Notes: a model not told the origin generated them from the sequence alone. A DNA stretch of 64,000 nt from Corallium rubrum (GCA_964035015.1 OZ036006.1:6884541-6948540), one strand, 5' to 3'; counted from the first letter of the stretch, positions 49,701 through 61,340 are shown. A program made the numbers and translations.

Positions 49701-49869
49701 AGTTCTAATCTTTCAGGAGTGTGGATTATTGCTATCTTCTGAAGAAGAAGGTCATGGATGTTACCCTATTGAAGGTCACCTGCTGTGTGAACCATGTAAT
49801 GGTAAACGTGTTAAAGAATTAACCAGGAAGTCTGGGTCCACTCAGCATCCACTAACAACAGAACTGTAA
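46760..49869 (+). CDS. LPP: Zyxin/LPP-family protein with three LIM domains
   Basis: Focal-adhesion and actin-linked LIM protein. Exons 46760-47039, 47746-47847, 47950-48017, 48329-48376, 48567-48697, 48817-48868, 48947-49015, 49717-49869; phases join, 300 residues. The N-terminus (about 95 residues) is short beside vertebrate zyxin/LPP and has a proline-rich FPAPPPEAF resembling the Ena/VASP-binding FPPPP motif, plus EDELDKLTDLLMKNLEN, like the family's conserved pre-LIM helix. LIM1: CYKCGGKI...YHVTCFVCDTCG...CEPDY. LIM2: CVVCKNVI...YHPQCFACAEC...CVNCY. LIM3: CFACNDLI...FHVSCFKCEECG...CEPC. The end is TTEL, a possible PDZ ligand like LPP's STDL. Zyxin versus LPP versus TRIP6 cannot be decided here; LIM spacing and C-terminus favour LPP. 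Intron 7 ends in duplicated acceptors. Convergent with TRAIP. Confidence 0.92.
49520..49716 (+). repeat. Five tandem copies of the last splice acceptor
   Basis: A 32-bp unit (ATTAATTATGCAAGTTCTAA then TCTTTCAGGAGT) is repeated, with one larger spacer copy. TCTTTCAG|GAG therefore ends at 49566, 49598, 49630, 49684 and 49716. Only the fifth continues the LIM3 frame (GAG TGT GGA). The other four run into GAG TAT TAA or GAG CAT TAA stops. Confidence 0.9.
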
Positions 49870-50515
49870 ATAACTTCTTATCACTGAGAAAATGGTGTTA
49901 TGTCACATGAAGCTTTTCAATTTTTCATAGATAATAGTTATCTTATTGTTATTTCAAAGTACATATATATTATTTGTAAGTATGCTGTGTTGGATACAGT
50001 TAGTAAACATTGAACTCTGTAAGTCAGTAAAGTCTCTCACTTGTTCCCAACTAGGAATTAGTTTGGAAGATTTGATAAAAAGATAATGGTTACTAGATGA
50101 TAAAATGAAACTTTAATATCAACTATCAAGACAGTCAAGTTCTAAATTAAACTACAATTATGGTACTGTACAGTATGTAGATAATATTTTTATTACATTT
50201 TAAACTAGAGTATAATGTCAAAACTAACAGCATATAAAAATCTTCTGCCCTGCTGGCTTAGTTTAGCTTGTAATGGACCCATAGTATATGAAGAGGTCAG
50301 CAAAATTATAAACATTTCAGTGTTCACTACACAGTAATTATCCACCGTATGGAGGGATTTCTCCATGTCAAAAGAAATTATTTTGCCTTTACTTAGTCTC
50401 ATACAAGCCAAAAAAACAACTATACTACATCAGCTCAAATTATTGATAAACATGCAGGTACCAGGCCAGAATGTTAAGTGCCAGTTGTACCCCTACCTAA
50501 GCAGTTTCCAGCTGC
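49870..50515. other. Intergenic region between convergent LPP and TRAIP
   Basis: No gene or bounded repeat. It must contain both 3' UTRs. An AATAAA on the minus strand (TTTATT at 50189-50194) could end TRAIP. Confidence 0.5.
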
Positions 50516-53500
50516 TTATAGTTGAGGTAAGGCAGGGTCTGTTAAAGTTCTTACAAACTTTGATATTTTAACTGGTTTGACAACCTTTTTCTTTGGTCTA
50601 CATGGTGCAGGCATTAGCACTGTTGAATGCCCACCTAAACCATTATACCCCTTACGTAATCTACCTGAATCCATGTTTATGTGATTGTATGTCCGTTTTC
50701 TGTTTTGTCGCAATGCACCAGGGTGAATTGGTGAGAGGAATTCAGAAGATGCAATGGCTTGCTCACAGGAAAATGAAACAGTAGGCTTGGGGGTTTTCCT
50801 GAGGTAAATGAAAGAAAGAAAAATATTTGCCTTCAACTACAATAAATGAAATTGTAATGTCAATTAATGGCCATTCATGACCATAGTACAGATGGAAGAT
50901 GTCTTATATTGGAGGGGCTAATTCATCAATGGAACACGCTACGGTCTAGCTTTGTCTAAAATCTTTGAAAGGTGGTGTTTGAAAAAATAATTAATGTCAA
51001 ACTCACCCAACAACAACTTTCACTGCATGTGTATAATACGTTGTTATGTGTACAATGAGGACAATGCATGAATTCATGATATTTTGGATTTTACACTGTA
51101 TGAATTGAAGGACACCATCACTGATGTTTGGCATTGTCTTTGCTAAAGGTCCCTAATAACAGACTAGGACATTGACAACCTGTGCAAACACATGGCAGTG
51201 ATAACCTGTTGAACAGCCTAGCAACAACTTGCTTGTGGGTATGGAACAGCTTGCATGTTTTTACATGTGTAGGTGATGAAAGTTAGGATTACTGTACCTA
51301 GTTTTGTCTTCATTACAAGTACTCTTTATAAATTCAATATTTTCATTATTTTCACACGAGAGGACAGGCTGTGTCTGAAGTAGAGGAGCAGGACTAAGAA
51401 AAAAGAATAAAATCTCAGCACAGAACTGTATGTTTCATACGAGTACACCCCCCCCCCCCCCCCCAATTGCACACCAATAGCAACAATATGGAGTGGTGAC
51501 TTATAACTGGTATGACTGACATCACAAAAAAATTGTCTCACAAACAAAATGCAGACACCCAGCACCATATACCAATATAAACTGTACCTTTCTCTGAGTA
51601 GCCTGTTGATTATGCTGTTGCGTGGACTAGGAGATTGAAATGAAGCCTGTAGTTTATCCAATTTTTTCTTTAAGCTCTTAAAAATAAAAGATGGTCTTAC
51701 AGTATATCAAAGCATTTGGTACCTCCCATTTCCAGCTATACATACCTGTACGTAAAAACACACAAGCTGTAACGGACATGCAAACAAGTTATTACAGGAT
51801 GTTCCGACAGGCTGTCACTGTCATGTGTTTGTACTGGTGACGAGTTGTTGCAGCTAACAACTTGTTAATTAACAGGCTGATGCTAACAGGCTGTAGCATT
51901 GCTATAATCCTGTTGTAAACACATCCTGTTCAGGCCTTTTGAAACCCAAGAATGTTCTTGAGGTATATTCTCGGGTTTCAAAAGGTGGGATGCAACGCAG
52001 GCTAATGTAGACCAATCTGTTGAAAAAGATCCCACTTAGATACTGTAACTAAGATAACTAAGTATAACTAGGTTGTGAGGCCCTTGTACATGTGCAGCAG
52101 AACAGTATTCGATAGAAGGCCCTTGCAACATTTTTTAAATATAATTTGTTATATTTCTTTGTGTGTTATTTATTCTCTTGAAAAAAGTGAGTCTTACTTG
52201 TTTTTCATCTTCAACATCTTTAAGTTGGTCATGCATTGATTCAATTTCTTTTGTGTATTTTGAACATTCAAATTCTTTTGTTTTCAACTAAAATAAAAAT
52301 AATTATCAGAATTGGAATGCAAAGCAGCAGAAGGCAAAATGTACAGTAGTTTTTACAGGATACTGTAATTACAGTATTGTTGTAATGTCGTTGTTGTTGT
52401 CAAGGGCGCAACCAAGATTTTTGAAAGTGGGGTTGTTTTTAGGACAAAGTGACAACACAAATCTAGGGGGGTCCAGGGGCATAGCCCCATGCGAAATTGT
52501 GAACTTCGGGTCTGTAAAATGTCATTTCCTTGCATTGAAGACAATTTTGACCCAGGTATAAAGGTTTTAAATCACATGTTTTAGGCATCAGAGAGACTAG
52601 AACTAGAAGTAATTTTTGACCTCCAAAATTTTCCTCGCACCCCAAAAAGGGGGTTGGTTGCACACCCCAACCCCCCTCTCGTTGCGTGCCTGGTTGTTGT
52701 CAATGGAAATTTCCTCCACCACAGACTTACTAGTACTGTAAGTACACAGGATCAATTGGCCTGAATAGTTTCTAAATACTTGGTCAAGTACTTTACCATA
52801 GTCAATCGAGATATGGTCTGGAAACTCGGCAAACTTCAAAGCGCCAATAATGAGCTGTGATTTTATGTTGAACCGTACCTTACACCGTGCACATCCTTTG
52901 TGTTTGGTTTATTAATATTTAAAAAGCACGGTTGAGTGATTGAACTGAAACGTTGCTATTGGACAATTCGTTCATTATACTAAAATACAATGTGTTCAGT
53001 GACCGTGCACCGTGCACAAAAATGCATAAAGGCGAACAAAAAGATAGACCAAAGACTTCAGCTGAATAGTTTCTAAATACTTGGTCAAGTACTTTACAGA
53101 CAAGAAAGAATGGGTTGGAGTAGGCAAAAATTAATATCAGCTTTTTAATATATCCCACCTTATGCTGTAAAAGATTGAAGCCTCTTTCAATATTTTCTTT
53201 CTCTGATTGGGCTTTTTTCTTTGTCAATCGCATTTTCTCATGTTCTCTGTGTCAAGACATATGGCGTACAATTATAAGTCGATGCTACAAGTAATCTATT
53301 GAATATTGATAATTATTGACAGTAAAAAGCACACCTCTTCATAATAATGAGTTGTGATGCTAATTCATTGGGTATTTTAGCTGAGGTTCCAATATTTTGC
53401 AACATATCATCAGCTTCTCCAACAGTTCCCATTATCAATGTTTCAATTCTAAATAAAAAAGAACCATGCATCCAGGTTCAATAAATTTAAATATCTGATT

Positions 53501-56500
53501 TGTAAACTAATACAGTACTATTATATGTTGTAGTGTTTTAAAAATAATTTTAGAAGTCAAGCTCTTCCAAACAAAGAGCTAACTTTTTAGACAAACAATA
53601 TTAATACTGACATATATACAGCGCAGCGCAATTGTCATACAGTGCAATTCACATAAAAAACATTTGAAAATCATTTTGCTCGTCTACGAAAACCAGATTG
53701 CTCCTCAACCCTCCCCCCAAGCACCAGCAACTGTTGCTCTGGCACTTGGCAGGGGGGGGGGGGGTTAAGGGGAGGTCTGGTTCACTGACTATCGCGTTTT
53801 GCCAACTCAAATCAGAAATGTTAGTGAACCTCAGACTGAGATTGGCTGTGGAACCTTCTGATAAACAATTAGAAGTCTCTCAGTTGGCTAGGGTGTTCAC
53901 TAACAACTGTCAGTTTGTTCACATTTGTGTTTTTATGGGAATTACAAATTGGCATTATTTCCATAGCAGAGTGATGTTGGTTAGAAACTCATCAGTAATA
54001 AGTTTTGACTACTACTCCAGTAAGTTACAGTATACAGTGTGTCCAACTATTAATTGAAGATTTTACCTTTGATATGATGACAATTTTTTTTTTAAACGAT
54101 CTCGTTCATCTTCGGCTTGTTTACTTTGCCTTAAATTTTCATTTAAAAAACTGACTTGTTTCTACAGGAAAGCAAAATTAAAACTAAGTTATATAATTAA
54201 AACATGTAAATATTGCTAGAGAAAATATTGGTTAGACACTGTAGTAGTCTTGAGAAAGATTGTTGATGGTACCCGGTAGTGACTATTTTTAATAGCCCCA
54301 GCAGTCTTTGTCAAGACTCCACTAATCTTACACTGTGAGATCAGAGCAACATTCACATTAGCCTGGTACCCTGGCCCAATCAAAGAATACGGGTCAGGTA
54401 ACCACTAAAGATTTCTGCTTTCCTATTGGTTGAAACTCTCACGCATTCAAGGCATGCGCAGATGTACAAGTGGATTTAACCCTGAATGATGCAAGATTGT
54501 AATTAGTGGTTACCTGGCACTTATTTCTTTTGAAATTGGCCAGGGTACCAGGCTACATGCACATTACCCTGTGAGTCAGAGCCCCTTCCGACCTACGCGG
54601 GCTTCGGGGGAAAGTGGGCTCTGCCAACAAACTCGATCTTCGCCCCAAGTTTGGGGTGAGTCAGTCAGGTTTTAAACTGGTCAAACAAGTTCTAGTTTAT
54701 GAACATGCGTAAGCAGGAAAATAGGAAGTGATGCGTTAGAGCCTGGGCCCAAAATAGTATCTTGGCAACCATTCACGCATGCTCAAAAAGAAATATCGAG
54801 TTTGTTGGCAGAGCCCACTTTCCCCCGAAGCTGGAAAGGTCGGAAAGGGGCTCTGACTCACAGGGTACATTCACATGAACAGACTGAGACACTAACCTTA
54901 TGAGCCTCTTTTATCTCCTGTTCCCTTCCTAATTTCTGTTTAATTTCTTGCAAGCTTATTTCTTTCACTTTAACATCCAGATGTAATCCAGCACATTCCC
55001 TTTTAAGTTGTTTGATCTCTTCATCTATGAAGAATTAAGAAGAATATATATTTGACAGTAAAACATGTATTTAGCAGCACCATTGCTTCACTGCTCATAT
55101 TTTTTAGGAACAAACTACATTATGTATATAATGTTCCAAAAGTAATGAGCCCCAGAAAGTTACAGTAAAATTTGACAGTTCTTAGTAAATCCCAATAAAA
55201 GTAGCCACAAAACGTAGTGACCCTCCAAAAGTAATTACTAAATAAATTTGATATTAATTTGATACAGCATGTACCGGTGTAAAAGATAATGACTTTAGCA
55301 CCTCTAAAGTACTATAAGCACCCCTGTAAAGTAGTGGCCTTTAGAGACTGTTAATTCTGAAAGTAATGCAAGTCATTACTTTTGTAACTTTACAGTACTG
55401 ACATTTCAATTGGAGTCCTTCAAGATGAGCATAGATCAAAATCTACAAAATAAAAACTCACCTTTTTCACTTGTTATTGCCATTTGTTTCCTTAAATTAT
55501 TCTGTGGGAAAACAAAGAAAGATAATATAAGGCAGATCAAGATCAAGGGGAGAGCACTTTGGGCAAGTGCAAAAGGGCCTGGTGCCTTGAGGGGGGGGGG
55601 GAGGACTGCAGATTTTTGGGGCCCTTTGGGTTTTTTAAGGCCCCATGTATTTTTGGGACCACAATGCACATTTTTGAGGAGACAATATCACTTGTTATAT
55701 ACCAAAGACTTTCATTTGCCAAAGATGAAATCCTATTGGTCAAATCATGGTCACGTGTTGTTCAACAAACTCAATGTTTCTTTCTGCCGAGGGAAACAGT
55801 GCAATGCTTCCCTCTGACATCAGCTTTAATCATGCGTTGTTGACGTGAATACACAATGATTATTGCATCAGATCAAGAACTTTGGACTTTTCGGAACATT
55901 TTGAAAACAAGAGCTGTTTCGAGCTTGTTTGGTACAAAATAGTCCATTTTTCAAAGGAAAGAATACCTATACATCTCTTCAAAGAAGGTCTGAAGAAAAC
56001 CTGGATAAATTTAAAGCTGTTCTTTGTACTTGTTGAGTCTGGTATATTTGTTTAGTTGAATTGAAATTACGAAGACAAAGTCAAAGTATTTTGGTAAGGG
56101 TTTATGCCTTTTGTAAGTTTCGAGTCAACTTGGTATTTTGTATTTTAAAAGTCTTTGGTATATAACAAAACGCTTGTCGACTTTTGCCTCGAGAAACATC
56201 GAGTTTTACGGTCCCTCAGGCTTCAATGTCACCCTCGGGCTAAAGCCCTTGGGTGACATTGAAGCCTTCAGGTCTGTGAAACTCAATGTTTCCCTCGGCG
56301 CCAGTCAACAAGTGTATAATGTGGCAGGGCAGAGTCCCCACATTTTAATATAATTCTCATTCAATCAAATCAATTAACTTTGTGATGTTTACTTGCACAT
56401 TTTACTTGAAAACAAATCATTGTTTGTAAATATCTTAGAAATAGAATCAGAGATAAACACAAATATTTTTACCCTACCACTTGGCCCGAACAAGCGAGAA

Positions 56501-58246
56501 GTGGCAGCTGTTTCCTCAGGCTAATACATTACTTAATGCAACTTAATGGGGCAAAATAATGTTATATTGTAGAGTACACACCTTGATGGTGGTCAAATCT
56601 TCATCTATCTTTGGACTTTCATGAAGGTCACCAAAAAATAACTTGATACTGCTGTTACACTTCTGTCGACAAGCAGGACATGTTTTATGATGTACAAACC
56701 ATGTGCTAAGGCTAAAAATATATTAATAAAAAAAAACATGCTTCAGTTATAGACCAAATTGTGTGAAGGTTTGTACGTACAGTACAGTAGTGTTATATAA
56801 TACAGTTTAGGCAAATTCCCATACCAGATATTGTGATAGACATGGCCACCTTAGTAATTGTTAAAGAAAACACAATATAAAAAGGAATTGACAACAAACA
56901 ACAAATAATTATTACTCGGGCTACCTGTGGTAGCCGAGTCTAACTTTCAGCTCTGTTATTTTTATGGTTGACAAACTTGACCTGACAGGCTTTGTGAAAC
57001 TGAGATTTCACTTTCATGGCAAGTTGTCTCTTGAACAAAGCTTTTCTTGCCATTTTATCAATGTTTCATCTCAAACAAAGATGTCAGAGTAGTCAGACTA
57101 TCAGTGAATCAAGGTGTATTAAAAATAATTGGAAACTTTAAAGTGAAGGATGTCCGAGAACAGTCATGTTTAATAATTGTAAAACTGAGGTTTGGCCGAG
57201 TTGTCTCCAGATGATCAGTGGTTGTCTCTTTTGAACAAAGCTTTTATTACCATTTTATCAATGTTTTTGAATATTTGAAAGGTATTTCACTGTTTCTCAG
57301 TTGTTTACTTGTTTGAATAGCTTTGCAAGTGACCGAGTTATAGTTGATCAGTAATGCAGCCGACAATTGTCTTCAATTCATCATAAACATGCCTACAATT
57401 AGGCTTTACAATGTTTACAACTGCACAAACCGGCGATCGCGATAGACCTTAGTACATAAAAGATGACGAGCTATTTCAAAACAGGTTGGTCCTGGCCTTG
57501 CTGCTTTATAGCTAGTCTGCATGACATCTACAAAATACAAGAATAATAAAAAGCACCGAATAGAGCAAATACTGGTAAGATATCAATATGTTGAACATGT
57601 TCAGTGCATGTCTACAGATATCGTGTGTCATATTACATTCAGAAAACTAAATATATTAGATTCAGAAAAACGGCCTTATTTACATTTATACTACATTAGC
57701 AAACCTTCGGCACTTCCTGCACCGCAGCATATAAAACCACAGATTCTATTTGTGAAAATATATGCAATTATGCATTGCCACTGCCATGTAGTCTTGCTAG
57801 AGTACGCACAGGATACGCAAAGCTTTCAGAAATCAGTAGCCCGAGTGAACGCCTGCACATATTATAAAATTAATGTTTATTAATTTGGTAGTTAGTACTG
57901 TAGAAGATTAGGGACGCTTTAAAAAGTTTTCAAACATAGAAACATTGCGATAACTAAATGTAGATTGAAGTACTCAAATCTAGCTCTAATAAAATTCAAT
58001 CTACATGTGAACGCTGTCACTGCACAACACATACTTCAATACATATGAAAACACAACATTTTTCAAAATCAAATTTGAAGACAAAGGATACATGGACAAG
58101 CTACTAAATCCGTGGATAGTAACTCCTGGCAAATAGAGCAATCTGAAAGAGACATATTATTAATACTTGTCACATTCTCTGAAGGACTAAAGTGTATAAA
58201 ATACACCAAATACAACAACATAATGTCCTTTCACTTTGGCAGCCAT
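50516..58246 (-). CDS. TRAIP: TRAIP, RING E3 ubiquitin ligase
   Basis: TRAIP ubiquitinates the CMG helicase at converged or stalled forks and supports mitotic processing of unreplicated DNA. Exons 58207-58246, 58092-58142, 56825-56849, 56582-56711, 55462-55501, 54897-55024, 54067-54161, 53335-53448, 53159-53246, 52198-52287, 51588-51676, 50516-50798; phases join, 390 residues (human 469). RING (C3H2C3): DCSICQELL, then CPCGHVYHNIC built across a 25-nt microexon, then WFVHHKTCPACRQ; next SSIKLFFGDL as in human KLFFDL. Long coiled coil follows, with RIETLIMGTVGEADDMLQNI and SLKKKLDKLQASF aligning to the human rod. The C-terminal block RLRKGYNGLGGHSTVL corresponds to human RTGFDGLGGRTKF. The protein ends PALPQL with no visible PCNA-interacting motif, unlike human TRAIP. 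A TTCCCGCGC, E2F-like, lies 12 bp upstream of ATG; a transposon begins 44 bp upstream. Confidence 0.94.
52430..52690. repeat. GC-rich dispersed repeat fragment in TRAIP intron
   Basis: Carries GGGGGGTCCAGGGGCATAGC and a mirrored CCCCAACCCCCCTCTCGTTG end. Related to the fragments near 2600 and 22350. Unclassified. Confidence 0.45.
52761..53097. mobile_element. MITE family A, copy 3, with 36-bp flanking duplication and one end lost
   Basis: The copy (52797-53064) starts CATAGTCAATCGAGATATGG and is in the opposite internal orientation to copies 1 and 2. It stops at GACTTCAGCTGA, losing about 30 bp of terminal repeat. Identical 36-bp blocks beginning CTGAATAGTTTCTAAATACT lie at 52761-52796 and 53062-53097. 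It is in a TRAIP intron. Confidence 0.85.
54359..54554. mobile_element. MITE with GCCTGGTACCCTGGCC ends
   Basis: TAGCCTGGTACCCTGGCC and inverse form the ends of a 196-bp element in a TRAIP intron. Inner arms share GGTAACCACTAA/TTAGTGGTTACC. Confidence 0.7.
54566..54866. mobile_element. MITE, 301 bp, ACATT target duplication
   Basis: ACCCTGTGAGTCAGAGCCCC and its inverse begin arms of about 75 bp (including AAAGTGGGCTCTGCCAACAA). ACATT occurs at 54561-54565 and 54867-54871. It is adjacent to the previous MITE. Confidence 0.75.
55560..56370. repeat. Repeat-derived block with hairpin in TRAIP intron 4
   Basis: It begins with a GGGCCTGGTGCC/G-tract fragment. At 56214-56262 CAGGCTTCAATGTCACCC pairs with GGGTGACATTGAAGCCT. 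CAATGTTTC/GAGGGAAAC-type sequence near 55772 and 56285 is in inverted relation. Unclassified transposon remnants; no exon. Confidence 0.5.
56850..58091. other. TRAIP intron 2
   Basis: 1.24 kb without a recognised exon. ACTCGGGCTAC at about 56917 and GTAGCCCGAGT at about 57837 are an 11-bp inverted pair that may bound an old 0.9-kb element. A 120-codon ORF inside (57521-57883) resembles no family I know. Confidence 0.4.
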
Positions 58247-58257
58247 TTTGAAACTAA

Positions 58258-58266
58258 GCGCGGGAA
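58258..58266 (-). promoter_or_regulatory. E2F-like site upstream of TRAIP
   Basis: Minus strand TTCCCGCGC, 12 bp upstream of the ATG, fits the E2F core. TRAIP is cell-cycle regulated in other animals. Assigned from motif and position only. Confidence 0.35.
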
Positions 58267-58359
58267 GAGACTGGGACAGCGCATTCTTTAGGTTAACCTT
58301 TCGTGTTACGCTCACCAATATAGATTTATTGATCTAATATGTACCTAAGTATCCTCAAC

Positions 58360-58871
58360 ATCCCTAGTAACCTAATAATCCCTGGTAACCTAGTAATCCC
58401 TGGTAACCTAGTAATCCCTGGTAACCTAGTAATCCCTGGTAACCTAGTAACCCCTGGTAACCTAGTAATCCCTGGTGATCTAGTAACCCCTAGTAATCTA
58501 GTAACCCCTCGTAATCTAGTAACCCCTCGTAATCTAGTAACCCCTGGTAATCTAGTAATCCCTGGTAATCTAGTAATCCCTGGTAATCTAGTAACCCCTA
58601 GTAATCTAGTAACCCCTAGTAATCTAGTAACCCCTAGTAATCTAGTAACCCCCTAGTAATCTAGTAACCCCCAGTAATCTAGTAACCCCTCGTAATCTAG
58701 TAACCCCTGGTAATCTAGTAACCCCTGGTAATCTAGTAATCCCTGGTAATCTAGTAATCCCTAGTAATCTAGTAACCCCTAGTAATCTAGTAACCCCTAG
58801 TAATCTAGTAACCCCTGGTAATCTAGTAACCCGTAGTAATTTAGTAACCCCTAGTAATCTAGTAACCCCAT
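58360..58871. repeat. Left 18-bp minisatellite of the foldback element
   Basis: About 28 units of CTAGTAACCCCTGGTAAT and variants. The first units next to the terminal repeat are of the GGTAACCTAGTAATCCCT type; inner units are mostly TCTAGTAACCCC type. Confidence 0.95.
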
Positions 58872-59496
58872 ATGTATTAACATATTTAAACAATGTTATC
58901 CACTTAATTCATGTCTGTTGAGGTTAAAGCCCGTTTGTTTGTTGTTTTTTGTGGGTTTTTTTTAAAAGAATTATTCCTTAATTAAGAAGTTAAAATAATC
59001 CATAAGAAGTTAAAAAATTATATTGCAAATTATTTGTTTTGACTTTTCGCCACCTACAACGTACAATATTTGTTTTCCATTCCTCTTATTTGTTAAAGAA
59101 ATTAATATATGTTTATTCATCACACGTTTACATTCACTAATTGTTGAAAACCTAATATGAAAACCCAAACATAATATTCATGTTGTTATGCAATAAAAGT
59201 GCTTTTCTAACTCTTGAATGGAGTAATTATGAAGTGTTTCTCTGACACAATGTGATGATGATCAAGCTAACACCAAAAAGAATGATATAGAAATAAGCTA
59301 AATTCCTTACTTAAGATTAGCAAAAAATATTATTATCAAGAGTATTTTGCAAAAAATCAGTCAAATACAAAATCAATATGGAAAGGTATTTATAGAGATT
59401 TAGTGAATTGTAAATCTAAATATCTCATACCCCTACTAGGATAGAGAAAAATAATAAGGTTAATACAAAAATAATAAAGGTTATTACAAATGGGCA
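58872..59496. other. Unique left centre of the foldback element
   Basis: AT-rich with no coding signal or bounded repeat. The segment 59937-60540 on the other side of the nested MITEs is similar, apart from a worn 11225-type repeat at about 60355-60500. Confidence 0.5.
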
Positions 59497-59627
59497 GGGT
59501 ATGTGCACACGGTAACGTTTCCGAGCGTTTTTGTATTGTTTCAAGTAATGAACTGATTGTTCTCGATTCCCTTGAGAACAGTAAATAATACGAAAACGCT
59601 CGGAAACGTTACCGTGTGCACATAGCC
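59497..59627. mobile_element. Nested hairpin MITE
   Basis: GTGCACACGGTAACGTTTCC and inverse, arms of about 45 bp. It lies inside the foldback element. Confidence 0.7.
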
Positions 59628-59629
59628 TA

Positions 59630-59934
59630 AAGGGTAGTTTCCACTCAGGAAAATCTTCCACAGGATAGGAACCGACAGGAAAGTTTCCTTTGTGTGAAAG
59701 TCATTAGTTCCAACCGAGAGCTCACAAGACAAAGAAAACTTTCCTGTCCGTTCCGGTCCTGAGGAAAATTTTCCTGAGTGGAAACTAGCCTTAAAGGCCC
59801 ATTTCCACTCAGGAGAATTTTCCTTGGACAGGAAATTTCCCTTTGTCTTGTGAGCTCTTGGGCAGGACTAATGAGTTTGAGACAAAAGAAAATGTCCTGT
59901 TTGAGGAAAATTCTCCTGAGTGGAAATGGGCCTT
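59630..59934. mobile_element. Two related nested MITEs in tandem
   Basis: 59630-59792 has ends AGGGTAGTTTCCACTCAGG and inverse. 59795-59934 has ends AAGGCCCATTTCCACTCAGG and inverse. Both share CACTCAGGARAATTTTCC and CTCACAAGACAAAG-type interiors, so they are sister elements inserted side by side. Confidence 0.75.
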
Positions 59935-60559
59935 AAGAGACGACTTTACTTAAAATTTTCCGAACCGAAACAGGAATACTAAAAGGCCCAGTAGCTTTTC
60001 CTGATTTTAAGTACCGATAACAGCTTCAATCTCATGAGTTAGTTGGGATTGATGAGGCTGGATTCTTTCCAACATTAGCAAAAAAACTCATATTAAACTC
60101 ATTAGCAATAGGGGTCATCATAGGAAGAATTTAGAACTTGCGGCATGCTCCCCCGGAAAATTTTGAAATTTGGGTGTTTGAAATGAAATTCCTGCGTTCT
60201 GACAACAGCTTTTAGCAAAATTGTAAGTTTAAAAACAGAAAAACAATGATACAATATTTATAATCTAACGTGTACATGTAGTTGCACGCAGTCGCAGTCT
60301 TGTTATTTTCAATACACGGATTAATATTATAAAATACTATTTAATATAAAATAAATGTGCTGCATAGGCAATGTTGAATTGGAAAAAAATTTCCAAATAC
60401 TAAAGGTTTTATGAAATGAATTGAACTGTACGTTTCTCTCATAAAAGGCCTTAGCTCGAAACGCTACAGAACTGCAATATTCCTAAACTAAATTCTATTC
60501 CAAATCTATATTGCACTTCAAGTTTTATGCTGCAGTGGCCAACTTAGCTGGCCAAGGGT

Positions 60560-61340
60560 CCATCCGTCAGTCACAAATTGTTGGGACCCACAAGGTAAAC
60601 GGATCATTGGTGGCCACGCCGCCCCTGGCAAAAGTCATTCCTGTTTACAAAAAAGATTCTCCATTGTCTCTCTAATTATCTCTCTTTAATTATCGTCCTA
60701 TTTCTCTACTGTCAATATTCAACAAGACTATAATTGAGAAACTGATGTATAACAGGCCTATCTCTTATTTCAATAAATTAATTTATCTGTTGTCTATGAT
60801 CAGCAATTTGGATTTAGATCTAAACATTCAACACTTCACCTACCGCTTTTATTAACTGAAAAGATCTATTGATAAATTTATTCGATCTTGCGACATCTTT
60901 GTAGATTTGTGTAAAGCATTTGACACAGTTGATCATATTTTTTTTGCTAAATTAGATTATTATGGAGTAAGAGGTATTGCTTATGAATGGTTTTCCTCTT
61001 TAATTTAGAAAATAATAAACAGTTTGAATCGATATTTAATACTAATTCGGACTATGAACTAATTACTCACGGGGTGGCACAGGCACAGGGCTCTGTTCTT
61101 GGCCCCCTTTTTTTCTTATTTATATTAATGATTTTCATAAATGCTCTGATGTTTTTGAATTTAATTTATTTACTAGCTATCGCTGAACCTTGATAAAACT
61201 AATTAACAAATTAAATTGCAAATCTCTAGCAGAGCTCTTAAACAGGATTTTAACATTAAATATCTAGGAATATTGGTTTAATCATTGATTGTCATTTAAA
61301 TTGGAGAAAACATATAAGCGAATTAGCTAAAAAAAAATGT
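60560..61340 (+). pseudogene. Decayed LINE reverse transcriptase fragment
   Basis: Across frames one reads NYRPISLLSIFNK, VDLCKAFDTVDH, LDYYGVRGIAYEWF and, with an insertion, QGSVLGPLFFLF. These are reverse transcriptase blocks of CR1/L2/jockey-type non-LTR retrotransposons. The fragment has stops and frameshifts throughout and ends before any intact YADD box. It lies in the centre of the foldback element. Confidence 0.85.

Noticed and set aside
57521..57883. 120-codon ORF within TRAIP intron 2
   Set aside because: No recognisable family, no splice or composition support; plausible by chance in AT-rich DNA.
60987..61193. 68-codon ORF as an intact reverse transcriptase
   Set aside because: It is a fragment of a LINE RT with stops and frameshifts on both sides and no intact active-site box.
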